From contig NZ_AKJZ01000014.1 in the NCBI RefSeq assembly GCF_000282055.1, positions 1 to 64,000 on the forward strand: a DNA stretch of 64,000 nt, written 5' to 3'. Origin of the DNA: Flavobacterium sp. CF136. GTDB lineage: Bacteria > Bacteroidota > Bacteroidia > Flavobacteriales > Flavobacteriaceae. A program made the translations under genes and the position numbers. The notes under the pieces are model-generated. The model was not told where the DNA came from, did no database searches, and worked only from the letters and a program-made list of their open reading frames with translations. This document shows positions 63,767-64,000 of this stretch, one piece after another; the stretch's first letter is position 1; each line of letters begins with the position of its first letter.

Positions 63767-64000
63767 TCTCCGAGCATTATAAGATTAAGGTTTCCTTTGT
63801 ATTTGATATATACAGATTCTTTATCTCCGTCTTTTAAAAAGATATCGTTTTCTGTATCCCCAATATTCATATAATGATATTTCCCATCAATAATAAGAAT
63901 GAAAACTTTCTTTTTTTCTTTAACATCAGATATCATTCCTTTATAGAGAACAGTTGGCCACACCAGGGTTTCCTTAGGTTTTGGCTGCTTATTTACTTTA
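63763..64000 (-). CDS. Partial protein at window edge, pilus operon
   Basis: The C-terminal end of a longer gene. The frame is open to the end of the window (KVNKQPKPKETLVWPTVLYK and on), so the GTG at 63963 is not the start. Visible part: a Pro/Lys-rich linker, then a small beta domain (VFILIIDGKYHYMNIGDTEN, SVYIKYKGNLNLIMLGD) that could correspond to a GspC/PilP-type periplasmic linker protein. Stop overlaps the next gene by 4 bp. Low certainty on identity. Confidence 0.5.
   Translation of the reverse strand, partial: KVNKQPKPKETLVWPTVLYKGMISDVKEKKKVFILIIDGKYHYMNIGDTENDIFLKDGDKESVYIKYKGNLNLIMLGD

Overview
The window is AT-rich bacterial DNA from a member of the Bacteroidota, most likely a Flavobacterium or close relative. 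Evidence: SusC/SusD pairs, a FecR/ECF sigma cascade, DUF6443-type Rhs proteins, lipoproteins with short lipoboxes, and promoters of the Bacteroidota type (TTG about 21 bp upstream of TAnnTTTG). Identifications rest on reading motifs in translated sequence; no database search was possible.

Layout. (1) 1-2005: a REP-associated tyrosine transposase element with nested inverted hairpins, inserted at the end of an unknown gene, then a small membrane ORF lying between two copies of the start region of anmK. (2) 2194-9487: a probable peptidoglycan recycling cluster (AnmK, a GHL10 glycan hydrolase, an AmpG-like permease, a TPR protein, a GNAT and NagZ). (3) 9624-12062: peroxide and thiol defence (2-Cys peroxiredoxin, thioredoxin, small protein, Tpx). 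(4) 12070-18600: a housekeeping run of DgkA, FtsK, LolA, an LptF/LptG permease, RibBA with a degenerate cyclohydrolase half, and a thioesterase, closed by tRNA-Ser(UGA) and a repeat-rich scar. (5) 19255-30885: a polysaccharide utilization locus with a membrane-spanning sensor ending in a LuxR helix-turn-helix, SusC, SusD, a GH30 and a GH37/GH63-like enzyme. (6) 31414-44501 (minus strand): ECF sigma, FecR, STN-SusC, SusD, a TlpA-like protein, an alpha/beta hydrolase, DsbD and a collapsed M16 peptidase remnant. The sigma gene appears to start at ATT. (7) 44790-46837: a cell-surface fibre-like protein and a methyltransferase. (8) 47215-60428 (minus strand): a large Rhs island. (9) 60573-64000 (minus strand): a compact type II secretion/type IV pilus-like operon (F protein and three pilin-like proteins), running off the window and leading into the Rhs genes.

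The Rhs island is the most unusual part. A two-gene Rhs core (1139 aa plus a frameshifted DUF6443/Rhs gene) ends in a zinc-peptidase-like tip and is followed by an overlapping lipoprotein gene. Downstream lie start-less orphan Rhs tips that keep nearly identical pieces of the core. Each is followed by an overlapping small gene: two are lipoproteins, and one is cytosolic behind a toxin fragment that looks cytosolic. A further lipoprotein stands alone. One orphan tip carries a complete metzincin zinc motif. The array also contains a GTG-started XRE regulator with a perfect palindromic operator, and duplicated terminator and GATCGG-type repeats that look like recombination scars. I interpret it as a store of exchangeable toxin tips with matched immunity genes, where peptidase tips are paired with lipoprotein immunity proteins.
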